Numbered from the stretch's first letter, positions 1 to 7,815 are shown. The stretch is 30,000 bases of DNA from Prionace glauca (GCA_037974335.1 CM075758.1:20602254-20632253); one strand, 5' to 3'. The notes: generated by a model from the letters alone, not told the origin. Made by a program: numbers and translations.

Positions 1-620
1 GTGAGGCGATTCACTTTGGTAAGAGGAACAGGAGTACAGAATATAGGACTAATGGAAGGACAAGTAGTGTTGACGAGCAGAGAGATCTCGGGGTACATGT
101 GCATAGCTCCCTGAAAGTTGGCACCCAGGTTTTTAAGGTTATTAAGAAGGCGTACGGTTTTATTGGTAGAGGGATTGAATTTCGGAGCCGTGAGGTCATG
201 TTACAACTGTACAAAACTCTGGTGCGGCCGCACTTGGAGTATTGCGTACAGTTCTGGTCGCCGCATTATAAGAAAGATGTGGAAGCATTGGAAAGGGTGC
301 AGAGGAGGTTTACCAGGATGTTGCCTGGTATGGTGGGAAGGTCTTATGAGGAAAGGACTTCAGGTTATTTTCATTGAAGAGAAGAAGTTTAAGAGATGAC
401 CTGATTGAGGCATACAAGATGATCGGAGGATTGGATAGGGTGGACAGTGAGCGCCTTTTACCTGGGATGGTGACGGCTAACACGAGGGAGCATAGATTTA
501 AATTGTGGGGGTGGTAATTATAGGACGGATGTCAGAGGTAGGTTCTTCACTCAGAGGGTAGTAAGGGCGTGGATTGCCCTGCCTGCAGCAGTTGAGGACT
601 CGCCAACTTTCAGGGTTCCA
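1..620 (+). repeat. CR1-like LINE ORF2 C-terminal relic (fragment A, unit 1)
   Basis: The translation shows the region after the reverse transcriptase catalytic motifs of CR1-clade ORF2: SLKVGTQ, a [12 protein letters not shown] block, a FWSPHYKKDVEALERVQ block and FTRMLPGMVGRSYEER. The frame is lost after about base 375, although homologous DNA (tracts equivalent to LRGDLIEAYKM and then GNYRTDVRGRFFTQRVV) continues to about 620. The 5' side lies outside the window and no 3' tail is present. This is an old, decayed LINE that now forms the left part of the repeated cassette. It is not a host gene. Confidence 0.88.
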
Positions 621-826
621 TTCCATTCCATTTCCCATTCCATTTTCTGTGGAGCCTCACTCTCGACCTGAGCTCAGAGGAGAACTGCCTACAAGCTGAT
701 GACACGTTTGCAATACACGGACTTATTGTCTTTTTTTAACACAAGCCTTCGAAAGCCCGTAAAAGTTGGCCAACCAGATTTAATGAACAAAACAAGCAGC
801 TTTGGGGAAATTGGACAACCACCAAT
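621..826. other. Cassette spacer with ATTCC-type repeats, no gene seen
   Basis: Starts with a short run of imperfect ATTCC/ATTTCC repeats (about 617-645) and then about 180 bases of non-coding sequence conserved in all four units (also near 7257-7467, 13157-13362 and 20068-20272). Units 1 and 2 share small differences from units 3 and 4, for example 'taatgaac' versus 'taatggac' near 782. I see no open reading frame or known element in it. Confidence 0.6.
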
Positions 827-1178
827 GGGCGGCACGGTAGCACAGTGGTTAGCACTGCTGCTTCACAGCTCCAGGGTCCTGGGTTCGATTCCCGGCTCGG
901 GTCACTGCCTGTGTGGGAGTTTGCACATTCTCCTCGTGTCTGCGTGGGTTTTCTCCGGGTGGGGGCTCCGGTTTCCTCCCACAGTCCAAAGATGTGCGGG
1001 TTAGGTTCATTGGCTATGCTAAAAATTGCCCCTTAGTATCCTGGGATGTGTAGGTTAGAGGGATTAGCAGGTAAATGTGTAGGGATATGGGGATAGGGTC
1101 TGGGTGGGATTGTGTTCGGTGCAGACTCGATGGGCCGAAGGGCCTGTTTCTGCACTGTAGGGTTCTAGGGTTCTGTGC
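827..1178 (+). repeat. tRNA-derived SINE (HE1/V-SINE-like), unit 1
   Basis: The head contains a polymerase III A box (TAGCACAGTGG, 838-848) and B box (GGTTCGATTCC, 882-892), as in a tRNA promoter. A conserved body follows (GTTTGCACATTCTCC ... GTGGGTTTTCTCCGGGTG ... TTTCCTCCCACAGTCC) of the type found in vertebrate V-SINE/HE1 families. The 3' end has GGGCCGAAGGGCCTGTTTCTGC and then TTCTAGG-type units, which matches the 3' tail of the CR1-like LINE at 25919-25965 and, in reverse complement, the one starting at 6059. That LINE family is therefore the probable source of the retrotransposition machinery. The family name is from memory, while the tRNA head and the shared tail are visible directly. 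Confidence 0.85.
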
Positions 1179-1545
1179 TGGTTCTACCCCACCCCCACCC
1201 CCACCCATTGGAGGGCAAAGGATCTATAATGTATTCATGCTCATAACTGTCAGCCCACACTTCCAACCGGTGTCACAAACCGTTCATGGGATGCGGGCAT
1301 CTTGTATTCTCCGGCTTGGGAAATGCAGGTGAGGGTTTTACATTGCCACAGCCATGGGCCTGCTGGGTGTCAGAGTGACAGTGGCGATGGGGACATGGGA
1401 GTGGTTCGCCATTGTGGATTAGACCCCTGCCATGAGCAGAGTGTCACACATCCCCCTTTCCTGCCGCCCTGCCCTAGCCGGGGGTAGAGTTAGCTCCACT
1501 GTGGGTCCGAGCTACCTCGGGTGGGAGAGCTCAGGGTCGTGGAGA
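1179..1545. other. Non-coding flank 3' of V-A1, with CCCCCA repeat
   Basis: Opens with a short CCCCCA-type run (about 1186-1206). The rest is conserved cassette sequence lying downstream of V-A on the minus strand. No element or gene is recognised. The open frames on the plus strand here are short, low-complexity and carry no domain. Equivalent stretches lie at 7816-8181, 13709-14070 and 20619-20981. Confidence 0.55.
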
Positions 1546-1584
1546 GGTTTTTGACACAGCCCTGCCCCCCTTTGGATCAGTGTG
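1546..1584 (-). other. 23-spacer recombination signal sequence of V-A1
   Basis: Read on the minus strand, directly after the last V codon: heptamer CACACTG (1578-1584), a 23-base spacer (1555-1577) and nonamer TCAAAAACC (1546-1554). A 23-bp spacer is what RAG1/2 expects for TCR V segments. The heptamer keeps the essential CAC but differs from consensus CACAGTG at the fifth base, a change shared by all four V-A copies. The nonamer is close to ACAAAAACC. Confidence 0.92.
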
Positions 1585-2555
1585 ATCACTAGCAGCGCAG
1601 TAATAAGCTGCAGTATGGCTCCGATCCACGCTCAGTATTGTCAGGCTGCAGGATTTGAGGTCGGTTCTGGTGGCTTGAAAGCTCTCGGAGAAGCCACCCT
1701 CAGGTCTGGGCTCGGAGCCGAGGATCGTGGCGACTATCAGCTGCAAACCCGCTCCGGCCTCTTGACGGTACCAGTACATGTAGCTCTCGCTAGTGTCGTT
1801 CTGGTAACAGTGCATCTCCGCAACCTTCCCCCTCACAAGGGACAAATGGGCCGGCCATTGAGAAACCAGAGCACTCCTGCAGCCAACTGGAGAGGAATAT
1901 GAGGAACAGAAGGGAGAAAACATTAAATGTTAAAGTAAGAGTACAGCCAAAGTCCCATCAAATTCAAGATTACCACCGCACTCGCTTTGCCCGTTTCTGC
2001 CTCTTCAAACTTCTGACAGTAGAGTGTCCATTAATCCCACCTCCATGTTCTTTGCCAGGAGATCAGGAAATATTTTGCATTGAGGAAATGCTACATGTGT
2101 CTCGTTATCAACCTGGAACTGCAATTATTATCCAGCCTGTGCGGAGCACGGGTATTCATAAGAACATAAGAAATAGGAGCAGGAGTAGGCCATCTAGCCC
2201 CTCGAACCTGCCCCGCCATTCAATAAGATCATGGCTGATCTGAAGTGGATCAGTTCCACTTTCCCGCTTTCTCCCCATAACCCTGAATTCCCCTGTCTAT
2301 CAGAAACCTATCTACCGGTGTCTTAAATATATTCAGCGAGGCAGCCTCCACCACTTCAATGGAGACATCAACATTCCCACCCAAAGATCTCAAACTTAAC
2401 GCAACGACAAATCATTCCAACTGAGTCAATAATTCCTACCGGAACAAGAACGAGATTGTCAAAAGAGATTGAGGTTGACCCAGTGGGTCACACTGGGCTG
2501 GGTGCTAACCTGGGAGCAGCAGCAACACTAAGTGTGCGAGAAGAGGAGGGCACAT
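1585..2555 (-). CDS. TCR variable segment V-A1 (TRBV-like), two exons
   Basis: Germline V segment for a T-cell-receptor chain, joined by RAG recombination to (D)J. It would encode the membrane-distal Ig domain with CDR1 and CDR2. Leader exon: 2510-2555, ATG at 2555, peptide MCPPLLAHLVLLLLP, a short hydrophobic signal ending in a phase-1 donor (CAG|GTTAGC). The 623-base intron ends in a pyrimidine-rich acceptor (CTCCAG), and the V exon is 1585-1886 (302 nt, 100 whole codons after the split codon). Visible residues are the first Cys (AEMHC), the core Trp (YMYWYRQEAGAG), a CDR2 region IVATILGSE, Leu in SCSLTIL and the second Cys in AAYYCAASD, ending at the RSS. SQWPA and IVAT..GSE recall mammalian TRBV30 and TRBV20/29, so beta chain is the best guess; alpha or another chain is possible. 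The frame is open and it looks functional. Confidence 0.88.
2157..2362 (-). repeat. CR1-like LINE 3' end inside the V-A1 leader intron
   Basis: On the minus strand this ends in TTCTTATG-type tail units (seen on the plus strand as CATAAGAACATAAG). It carries the family-specific 3' sequence also seen at 5320-5520 and 27720-27917 (GATGGCC.ACTCCTGCTCC, TTATTGAATGGCGGGGCAGG). About 205 bases remain, truncated at the 5' side as is usual for CR1. It sits wholly inside the intron, so V-A splicing signals are not touched. The same insertion is present in all four cassettes and so predates the duplication. Confidence 0.88.
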
Positions 2556-2656
2556 GACGCAGTCACTTCACACTCCAGTCAACTTTGCAAGTGCCTTATT
2601 CTTCCCCGAACTGCAAAGATATCGCCCCGCAACGCGACCTTGGTCTGACGGTGGAA

Positions 2657-2665
2657 ATTGCGTCA
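2657..2665 (-). promoter_or_regulatory. CRE-like site upstream of V-A1
   Basis: The minus strand reads TGACGCAAT about 100 bases upstream of the leader ATG, in a conserved upstream region present in all cassettes. Mammalian TRBV promoters carry a CRE/ATF-binding decamer (AGTGATGTCA type) at a similar place. The match here is to the TGACG half only, so this is suggestive rather than shown. No clear TATA box is seen. Confidence 0.4.
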
Positions 2666-2706
2666 TTTGAGAGCAGCAGATGTAACGCCCCTCTCTCTGA
2701 AGAACA

Positions 2707-2934
2707 GAACATAAGAACATAAGAAATAGGAGCAGGAGTCGGCCATCCAGCCCTTCGAACCTGCCCCGCCATTCAATAAGATCATGGCTGATCTGAAGTG
2801 GATCAGTCCCACTTTCCCGCTCTCACCCCTTAATTCCCCTGTCTATCAGAAACCCTATCTACCCGTGACTTCAATATATTCAGCGAGGCAGCCTCCACCA
2901 CCTCAACGGGCAGAGAATTCCAGAGATTCACCAC
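2707..2934 (-). repeat. CR1-like LINE 3' end upstream of V-A1
   Basis: A second copy of the TTCTTATG-tailed LINE 3' end, in the same orientation as the intronic one, here reaching as far as GAGAATTCCAGAGATTCACCAC. It ends within about 45 bases of the CRE-like site, so it bounds the V-A upstream region. It is present at the equivalent place in every cassette. It is distinct from the intronic copy (different small differences and longer reach). Confidence 0.86.
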
Positions 2935-3239
2935 AGGACTTCCTGAAAGCCTTTGGGAAGCAAGTTCTCATGTCTACTCTGAGGAAGATGATTGAGTAGA
3001 TCGGAGATAGAAAACAGGTGGAAGGTTAACGGTGAAAGAGAAGGAGCCGTGTGATTTATTGAACAGTTCACTCAATGCCCTGTGTTTTTTTTTTTGGGGG
3101 GGGGGCAACATGAAGAGGGTGGGTTTTTATTTCAGTCTGTGAGACTCCATTGGTCTGGAACATGGACTCTGCGTCAGCCGGCTGCTGCTGCCACCTGGTG
3201 ACGGAGTCTGAATCCTGCCTTCGAAAGGCCAACCCAAGC
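2935..3239. other. Intersegment spacer between V-A1 and V-B1
   Basis: About 305 bases of conserved non-coding DNA with an abrupt T-run followed by a G-run (about 3086-3107). The lengths of these runs differ between units. No gene or promoter is recognised. It lies 3' of V-B on the minus strand and 5' of V-A. Equivalents are at 9564-9869, 15459-15765 and 22371-22676. Confidence 0.55.
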
Positions 3240-3278
3240 CTTTTTTGTCATTGGAGGCTCGCTATCTCACACACTGTG
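3240..3278 (-). other. 23-spacer recombination signal sequence of V-B1
   Basis: On the minus strand: consensus heptamer CACAGTG (3272-3278), 23-base spacer (3249-3271) and nonamer ACAAAAAAG (3240-3248). It starts one base after the last full V codon. This is a stronger RSS than that of V-A by heptamer match. Confidence 0.93.
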
Positions 3279-4135
3279 CGTACTTACAGGCGCAGAAGTA
3301 GACGGCGGAATGTGAGGCAGCCGCGTTCCTCAGGGTGAGAGTGAACAGCGTATTGCTGGGTCGCTTGGCCGAGAAATAGTCGGCGGTGTAGTTATTGACC
3401 GACCCTTCCCCAGCGGAGTAGAACAGAGCATCCATTGCCCGGTTTGATTTCTGAATGTACCAGAGCATGTTGGGGTAGGCAGTATTAACCAAAGTGCAGT
3501 CCAGCGTCACCGATTCCCCTGCTGCGACCGAGACGATAGAAGGGGACTGTTTCACGTGAGAGGCGAGTGTACCTGGTCAGGGGAACATTGAGGGCATCAA
3601 CAATTTTTATCAATGAGATGTGTAAGAAAGAATACATTTAAAAAAAACCCAACACTGACATAGCTCTCTATTGCAACCTCATGACATTTCACAGAGCTTT
3701 CCCACACAATGTTTCATTTCTAAATTAATGCCACTGTTAATATGAGGTGCAGCAAACTTGCGGATGCCAGTAATACTCGAGTGGGGCAGTGTCCGGAGGG
3801 GGGTTTGAATGGGTTGACACACGGGGCCAGAGAAGACAAACTGTTTCCAGTTCCCTGAGTAGGTTTGTGGAACCGTTTCCAATTCCCTCAGATCTGCCTA
3901 ACATTACACCAGAATATAGCTGCTCGTAAACTGCGTGGTTCCTGCAAACAGTGAATCCACCCCCCCCCCCTCCCCCCCGGAGTAATTTCAATGATTTTCT
4001 TTTTTGACTCGACTGTCAGGGCGCCACCACCGACCCAAACTGAAATGAGGATGCGTTATTCCACTCCCGCTGTGACATTAACTCACTGGTCAGAAATGCG
4101 GACATCCAGATGAGATAGCACGGTTGCGGCAACAT
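3279..4135 (-). CDS. TCR variable segment V-B1 (TRBV30-like), two exons
   Basis: Second type of TCR V segment. Leader exon: 4087-4135, ATG at 4135, peptide MLPQPCYLIWMSAFLT, phase-1 donor CCA|GTGAGT. The 514-base intron ends at CTGACCAG, and the V exon is 3279-3572 (294 nt). Features in order: VKQSPSIVSVAAGESVTLDC with the first Cys, CDR1 around NTAYPN, LWYIQK with the core Trp (Ile replaces the usual Arg two residues on), CDR2 LFYSAGEGS, FSAKRPSNTLFTLTL, and AVYFC with the second Cys. LFYS.G.G...SA.RP closely recalls mammalian TRBV30. A further Cys (CAC) follows the second Ig Cys by two residues and is germline-encoded. This copy alone has AMDALF where the other three have AMEALF. Open and with a good RSS, so probably functional; chain identity is inferred. 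Confidence 0.88.
3678..3774 (+). repeat. Left arm of an inverted repeat, in the V-B1 intron
   Basis: This intronic stretch (CTCATGACATTTCACAGAGC ... TGCGGATGCCAGTAAT) reappears in reverse complement at 4992-5083 with one visible base difference. See that entry for the right arm and the LINE that splits it. Confidence 0.88.
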
Positions 4136-4296
4136 GGTCTTTATTTCGTTAGGCGCTGCTCGGATGTACGAACGGGGTTTTGTCACTCAGCACTTTTGAA
4201 GGTTCTTGCCGAGAGAAGGGAGGGTTCTGCATGGCAGGAACTTGCAAATGTCACTTCCTGCAGTAGCACACCCCATCCTCTTACCTTCCTCAGTAA

Positions 4297-4515
4297 ATTA
4301 TAAGACCCTGGTCAGACCCCACTTGGGGTACTGTGCGCAGTTCTGGTCGCCTCACTACAGGAAGGATGTGGAAGCTATTGAGAGGGTGCAGAGGAGATTG
4401 TGGCCTGGACTGGGAGGCATGCCTTATGAGGATAGGTTGAGGGAGCTGGGACTCTTCTCCCTGGAAAGATGAAGGTTGAGAGGCGGCCTGATAGAGGTTT
4501 ATAAAATGTTGAGGG
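4297..4515 (+). repeat. CR1-like LINE ORF2 relic (fragment B, unit 1)
   Basis: Translates to [20 protein letters not shown], then [13 protein letters not shown] and [15 protein letters not shown], the CR1-type ORF2 C-terminal region. A stop follows and then homologous DNA to TTTATAAAATGTTGAGG. It is cut off abruptly at the start of the GT/GA repeat. In unit 4 the same relic runs about 150 bases further. Its sequence differs from fragment A, so it derives from another CR1-like subfamily. Confidence 0.85.
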
Positions 4516-4585
4516 ACTGTGTGTGAAAGAGAGTATGTGAGAGAGTGTTTGAGATTTTGGTGTGTGTGTGTATGTGTCTGTGTTT

Positions 4586-4624
<39 letters not shown>

Positions 4625-4991
4625 TGGAGGAGAGAGAAGTGGAAGAACGTGTGTGTAAGAGAGAGTCAGAGAGTGTGTGAGAAAGAGAGTGTGTGAGATT
4701 TTGGTGCGTGTGTGTGTGTTTGTGTGTGTTTGTGTGTGTGTGTGAGACAGAGAGAGATAAAGAGAGTGTTTTGTGTGTGTGTGTGTGTATGTATGTGTGT
4801 TTGTGTGTGTGTGTATGTGTGTGTGAGTGGGGGAGAGAGAAGTGAAAGAGAGTGTGTGTGAGAGAGAGTGTGTGTGAAAGAGAGAGTGGGTGAGAAAGAG
4901 AGTGTGTGAAAGAGAGAGAGTGTGAGATATTCGTGTGTGTGTGTGTTTGTGTGTTTGTGTGTGTGTGTGTGACAGAGAGAGATAAAGAGAG
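4516..4991. repeat. GT/GA-rich simple repeat (unit 1 junction)
   Basis: Runs of GTGTGT interspersed with GAGAGA, in compound motifs such as GTGTGAGAGAGA. About 475 bases long, against about 1.19 kb in unit 2 and 1.15 kb in unit 3. Long open frames exist across it on the minus strand (Ser/His/Thr/Leu-rich) but are artefacts of the repeat. It marks the junction between cassettes. Confidence 0.97.
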
Positions 4992-5083
4992 ATTACTGGC
5001 ATCCGCAAGTTTGCTGCACCTCATATTAGCAGTGGCATTAATTTAGAAATGAAACATTGTGTGGGAAAGCTCTGTGAAATGTC
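4992..5083 (-). repeat. Right arm of an inverted repeat: flipped copy of V-B intron
   Basis: Reverse complement of 3683-3774 with one visible difference (GCTAAT in place of GTTAAT). At that site it matches units 3 and 4 rather than its own unit. The copy seems to continue after the LINE at 5086-5520: AAATGTCATGAG at 5521-5532 extends the same inverted match, and AAATGTC occurs on both sides of the LINE, as a target-site duplication would. The flipped piece is absent from units 2-4. Confidence 0.88.
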
Positions 5084-5085
5084 TG

Positions 5086-5520
5086 TGAAAGCTTGTACTC
5101 GTTAGAGTTTAGAAGAATGAGGGGAGATCTCATTGAGACGTATAAGATGATGAATGGGACGGATAGGATAGAGGTGGAGAGACTGTTCCCGCTCAAAAAA
5201 GACAGTAGGACTAGGGGGCACAGCCTCAAGATAAAGGGGGGGCGGTTTAGAACAGAGTTGAGGAGGAACTTCTTCACTCAAAGGGTGGTGAATCTCTGGA
5301 ATTCTCTGCCCGTTGAAGTGGTGGAGGCTGCCTCGCTAAATATTTTTAAGAAACGGGTTGATGGGTTTTTGATAAGAGAAGGGATTAAGGGTTATGGGGA
5401 GAGGGCGGGAAGGTGGAGCTGAGTCACGACAGATCAGCCATGATCTTATTGAATGGCGGGGCAGGCTCGAGGGACCAGATGGCCTACTCCTGCTCCTATT
5501 TCTTATGTTCTTATGTTCTT
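5086..5520 (+). repeat. CR1-like LINE 3' end with TTCTTATG tail, inserted in the inverted copy
   Basis: Carries the end of ORF2 (LEFRRMRGDLIETYKMMNGT, then PLKKDSRTRGHSLKIKGG, FRTELRRNFFTQRVV, and a C-terminus near FLIREGIKGYGERAGRWS ending at a stop) followed by the 3' UTR and TTCTTATGTTCTTATGTTCTT. It is nearly identical to 27480-27917, so it is relatively young. It is heavily 5'-truncated. The short direct repeat AAATGTC (5077-5083 and 5521-5527) brackets it. Found only in unit 1. Confidence 0.88.
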
Positions 5521-5532
5521 AAATGTCATGAG

Positions 5533-7256
5533 AGATAATACGGAAAAGTGTGAGGCGATTCTCTTTGGTAAGAGGAACAGGAGTACAGAATATAGGCCTA
5601 ATGGAAGGACAAGTAGTGTTGCCGAGCAGAGAGATCTCGGGGTACATGTGCATAGCTCCTTGAAAGTTGGCACCCAGGTTGATAAGGTTGTTAAGAAGGC
5701 GTACGGTGTGTTAGCTTTTATTGGTAGAGGGATTGAATTTCGTAGCCGTGAGGTCATGTTACAACTGTACAAAACTCTGGTGCGGCCGCACTTGGAGCAT
5801 TGCGTACATTTCTGGTCGCCGCATTATAAGAAAGATGTGGAAGCATTGGAAAGGGTGCAGAGGAGGTTTACCAGGATGTTGCCTGGTATGGTAGGAAGGT
5901 CTTATGAGGAAAGGACTTGAGGTTATTTTCATTGAAGAGAAGAAGGTTACGAGGTGACCTGATTGAGGCATACAAGATGATCAGAGGATTGGATAGGGTG
6001 GACAGTGAAGGCCTTTCACCGGGGATGGTGACGGCTAACACGAGGGAGCATAGATTTAGAACATAGAACATAGAACATTACAGCGCAGAACAGGCCCTTC
6101 GGCCCACGATGTTGCGCCGACCAGTTACAAAACAATGACCCACTGGCCTAAACCAATCCCTTTTCATCCATAAACCTATCCACAGATATCTTAAACGCCC
6201 CCAAACTAGCTGCATTTACAACTGCAGCTGGCAGGGCATTCCAGTCCCTCACCAACCTCTGGGTGAAGAACCTACCCCTGACATCTGTCCTATAACTACC
6301 CCCCCTTAATTTAAAATCGTGCCCCCTCGTGCTAGCTTTCTCCATCCTAGGAAAAAGGCTATCACTATCTACCCTGTCTAAACCTCTAATCATCTTATAT
6401 GTTTCAATGAGATCCCCTCTTAGCCGCCTTCTTTCCAGCGAAAAAAACCCCAAATCTCTCAGTCTCTCCTCATAGGATCTCCCCTCCATACCAGGCAGCA
6501 TCCTGGTAAACCTCCTCTGCACCCTCTCCAAAGCCTCTACATCCTTCCTGTAATGCGGGGACCAGAACTGCACACAAAACTCCAAGTGTGGCCGCACCAG
6601 AGTTGTGTACATTTGCATCATGACGCTGCGACTCCTAAATTCAATCCCCCTACCAATAAACACCAAGACTCCGTATGACTTCTTAATAACCTTATCTACT
6701 TGATTCCCAACTTTCAGGGATCTATGTACACATACACCTAGATCCCTCTGCTCCTCCACACTATTCAAAGTCCTCCCTTTAGCCCTATACTCAACACATC
6801 TGTTATTCCTACCGAAATGAATTACCTCACACTTCTCCACATTAAACTCCATCCGCCACCTCTCAGCCCAGCTCTGCAACCTTTCTAAGTCATCCTGCAA
6901 ACTATGACACCCTTCCTCACAATCTACCACACCTCCGACTTTGGTGTCATCAGCAAACTTACTAATCCACCCAACTATACCCTCATCCAGATCATTAATA
7001 AAAATTACAAACAGCAGTGGCCCCAAAACAGATCCCTGAGGCACACCACTCGTAACCGAACTCCATGACGAATATTTACCATCAACCACCACCCTCTGTC
7101 TCCTATCTGCTAGCCAATTCCTGATCCAATTACCTAGATTAAATTGTGGGGGTGGTAATTATAGGACGGATGTCAGAGGTAGGTTCTTCACTCAGAGGGT
7201 AGTAAGGGAGTGGATTGCCCTGCCTGCAGCAGTTGTGGACTCGCCAACTTTCAGGG
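5533..7256 (+). repeat. CR1-like LINE relic fragment A (unit 2), split by a later LINE
   Basis: Same relic as at 1-620, here in two parts: 5533-6058 and 7137-7256. It starts abruptly after the inverted repeat, at GATAATACGGAAAAGTG. An open stretch shows EKCEAILFGKRNRSTEYR, a DLGVHVHSSLKVGTQVDKVV block and [20 protein letters not shown]. The variants CATTGCGTACATTT and GAAGGTTACGAGGTG are shared with unit 4 and differ from units 1 and 3. Confidence 0.87.
6059..7136 (-). repeat. CR1-like LINE with open RT C-terminal half, nested in fragment A (unit 2)
   Basis: A 1.08-kb 5'-truncated LINE with TTCTATG-type tail (plus strand GAACATAGAACATAGAAC at 6059). The minus strand holds an uninterrupted 314-residue frame (6148-7092) that lacks its start and N-terminal part. 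It covers RT motif B (SGVPQGSVLGPLLF), motif C with the catalytic aspartates (FADDTKVGG), the thumb-like region (WRMEFNVEKCEVIHFGRNN) and the C-terminus to FMDEKGLV. The endonuclease domain and RT motif A are missing, so it cannot move by itself. The insertion site within CATAGATTTA/AAATTG is identical to that in unit 4, and units 1 and 3 show the empty site. It is much better preserved than the relic it sits in. Confidence 0.9.
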
Positions 7257-7467
7257 TTCCATTCCATTCCATTTCCCATTCCATTTTCTGTGGAGCCTCA
7301 CTCTCGACCTGAGCTCAGAGGAGAACTGCCTACAAGCTGATGACACGTTTGCAATACACGGACTTATTGTCTTTTTTTAACACAAGCCTTCGAAAGCCCG
7401 TAAAAGTTGGCCAACCAGATTTAATGAACAAAACAAGCTTCTTTGGGGAAATTGGACAACCACCAAT

Positions 7468-7815
7468 GGGCGGCAGGGTAGCACAGTGGGTTAGCACTGC
7501 TGCTTCACAGCTCCAGGGTCCTGAGTTCGATTCCCGGCTCGGGTCACTGCCTGTGTGGAGTTTGCACATTCTCCTCGTGTCTGCGTGGGTTTTCTCCGGG
7601 TGCTCCGGTTTCCTTCACGTGCTCACTGTGTCGGGTTAGGTTCATTGGCTGTGCTAAAAAATCTGTCCCTTAGTATCCTGGGATGTGTAGGTTAGAGGGA
7701 TTAGCAGGTAAATGTGTAGGGATATGGGGATAGGGTCTGGGTGGGATTGTGTTCAGGTGCAGACTCGATGGGCCGAAGGGCCTGTTTCTGCACTGTAGGG
7801 TTCTAGGGTTCTGTG
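7468..7815 (+). repeat. tRNA-derived SINE, unit 2 copy
   Basis: Same SINE at the same cassette position as 827-1178. A and B boxes are retained (B box GAGTTCGATTCC, one change from the other copies). This copy has a degenerate middle (TCCTTCACGTGCTCACTGTG in place of the CCTCCCACAGTCCAAAGATG block), the most altered of the four. Confidence 0.84.

Noticed and set aside
838-905. Possible functional tRNA gene (A and B boxes)
   Set aside because: It continues into a SINE body and LINE-derived tail, recurs at the same place in four cassettes, and the cloverleaf is not complete.
1585-1886. Immunoglobulin light or heavy chain V segment
   Set aside because: The framework (WYRQ, IVAT..GSE, AAYYCAAS) and the 23-RSS fit TCR V better. 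TCR chain other than beta remains possible.
1582-1902. A 106-codon plus-strand frame opposite V-A, repeated in all four units
   Set aside because: It is the antisense shadow of the V-A exon, overlaps its RSS and shows no own domain or splice context.
3084-3108. T-run/G-run as a regulatory element or polyadenylation remnant
   Set aside because: The homopolymer lengths vary between units and no polyadenylation signal or transcript end is visible nearby.
4499-5024. Long minus-strand open frames rich in Ser, His, Thr and Leu (also 11841-12284, 17647-18207, 29650-29967)
   Set aside because: They are translations of GT/GA simple repeats, have no domain, and shift with repeat length between units.
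5500-5520. Short direct repeats (TTCTTATG, TTCTATG) as a CRISPR-like array
   Set aside because: They are LINE tail microsatellites of two or three units without spacers, in a vertebrate genome.
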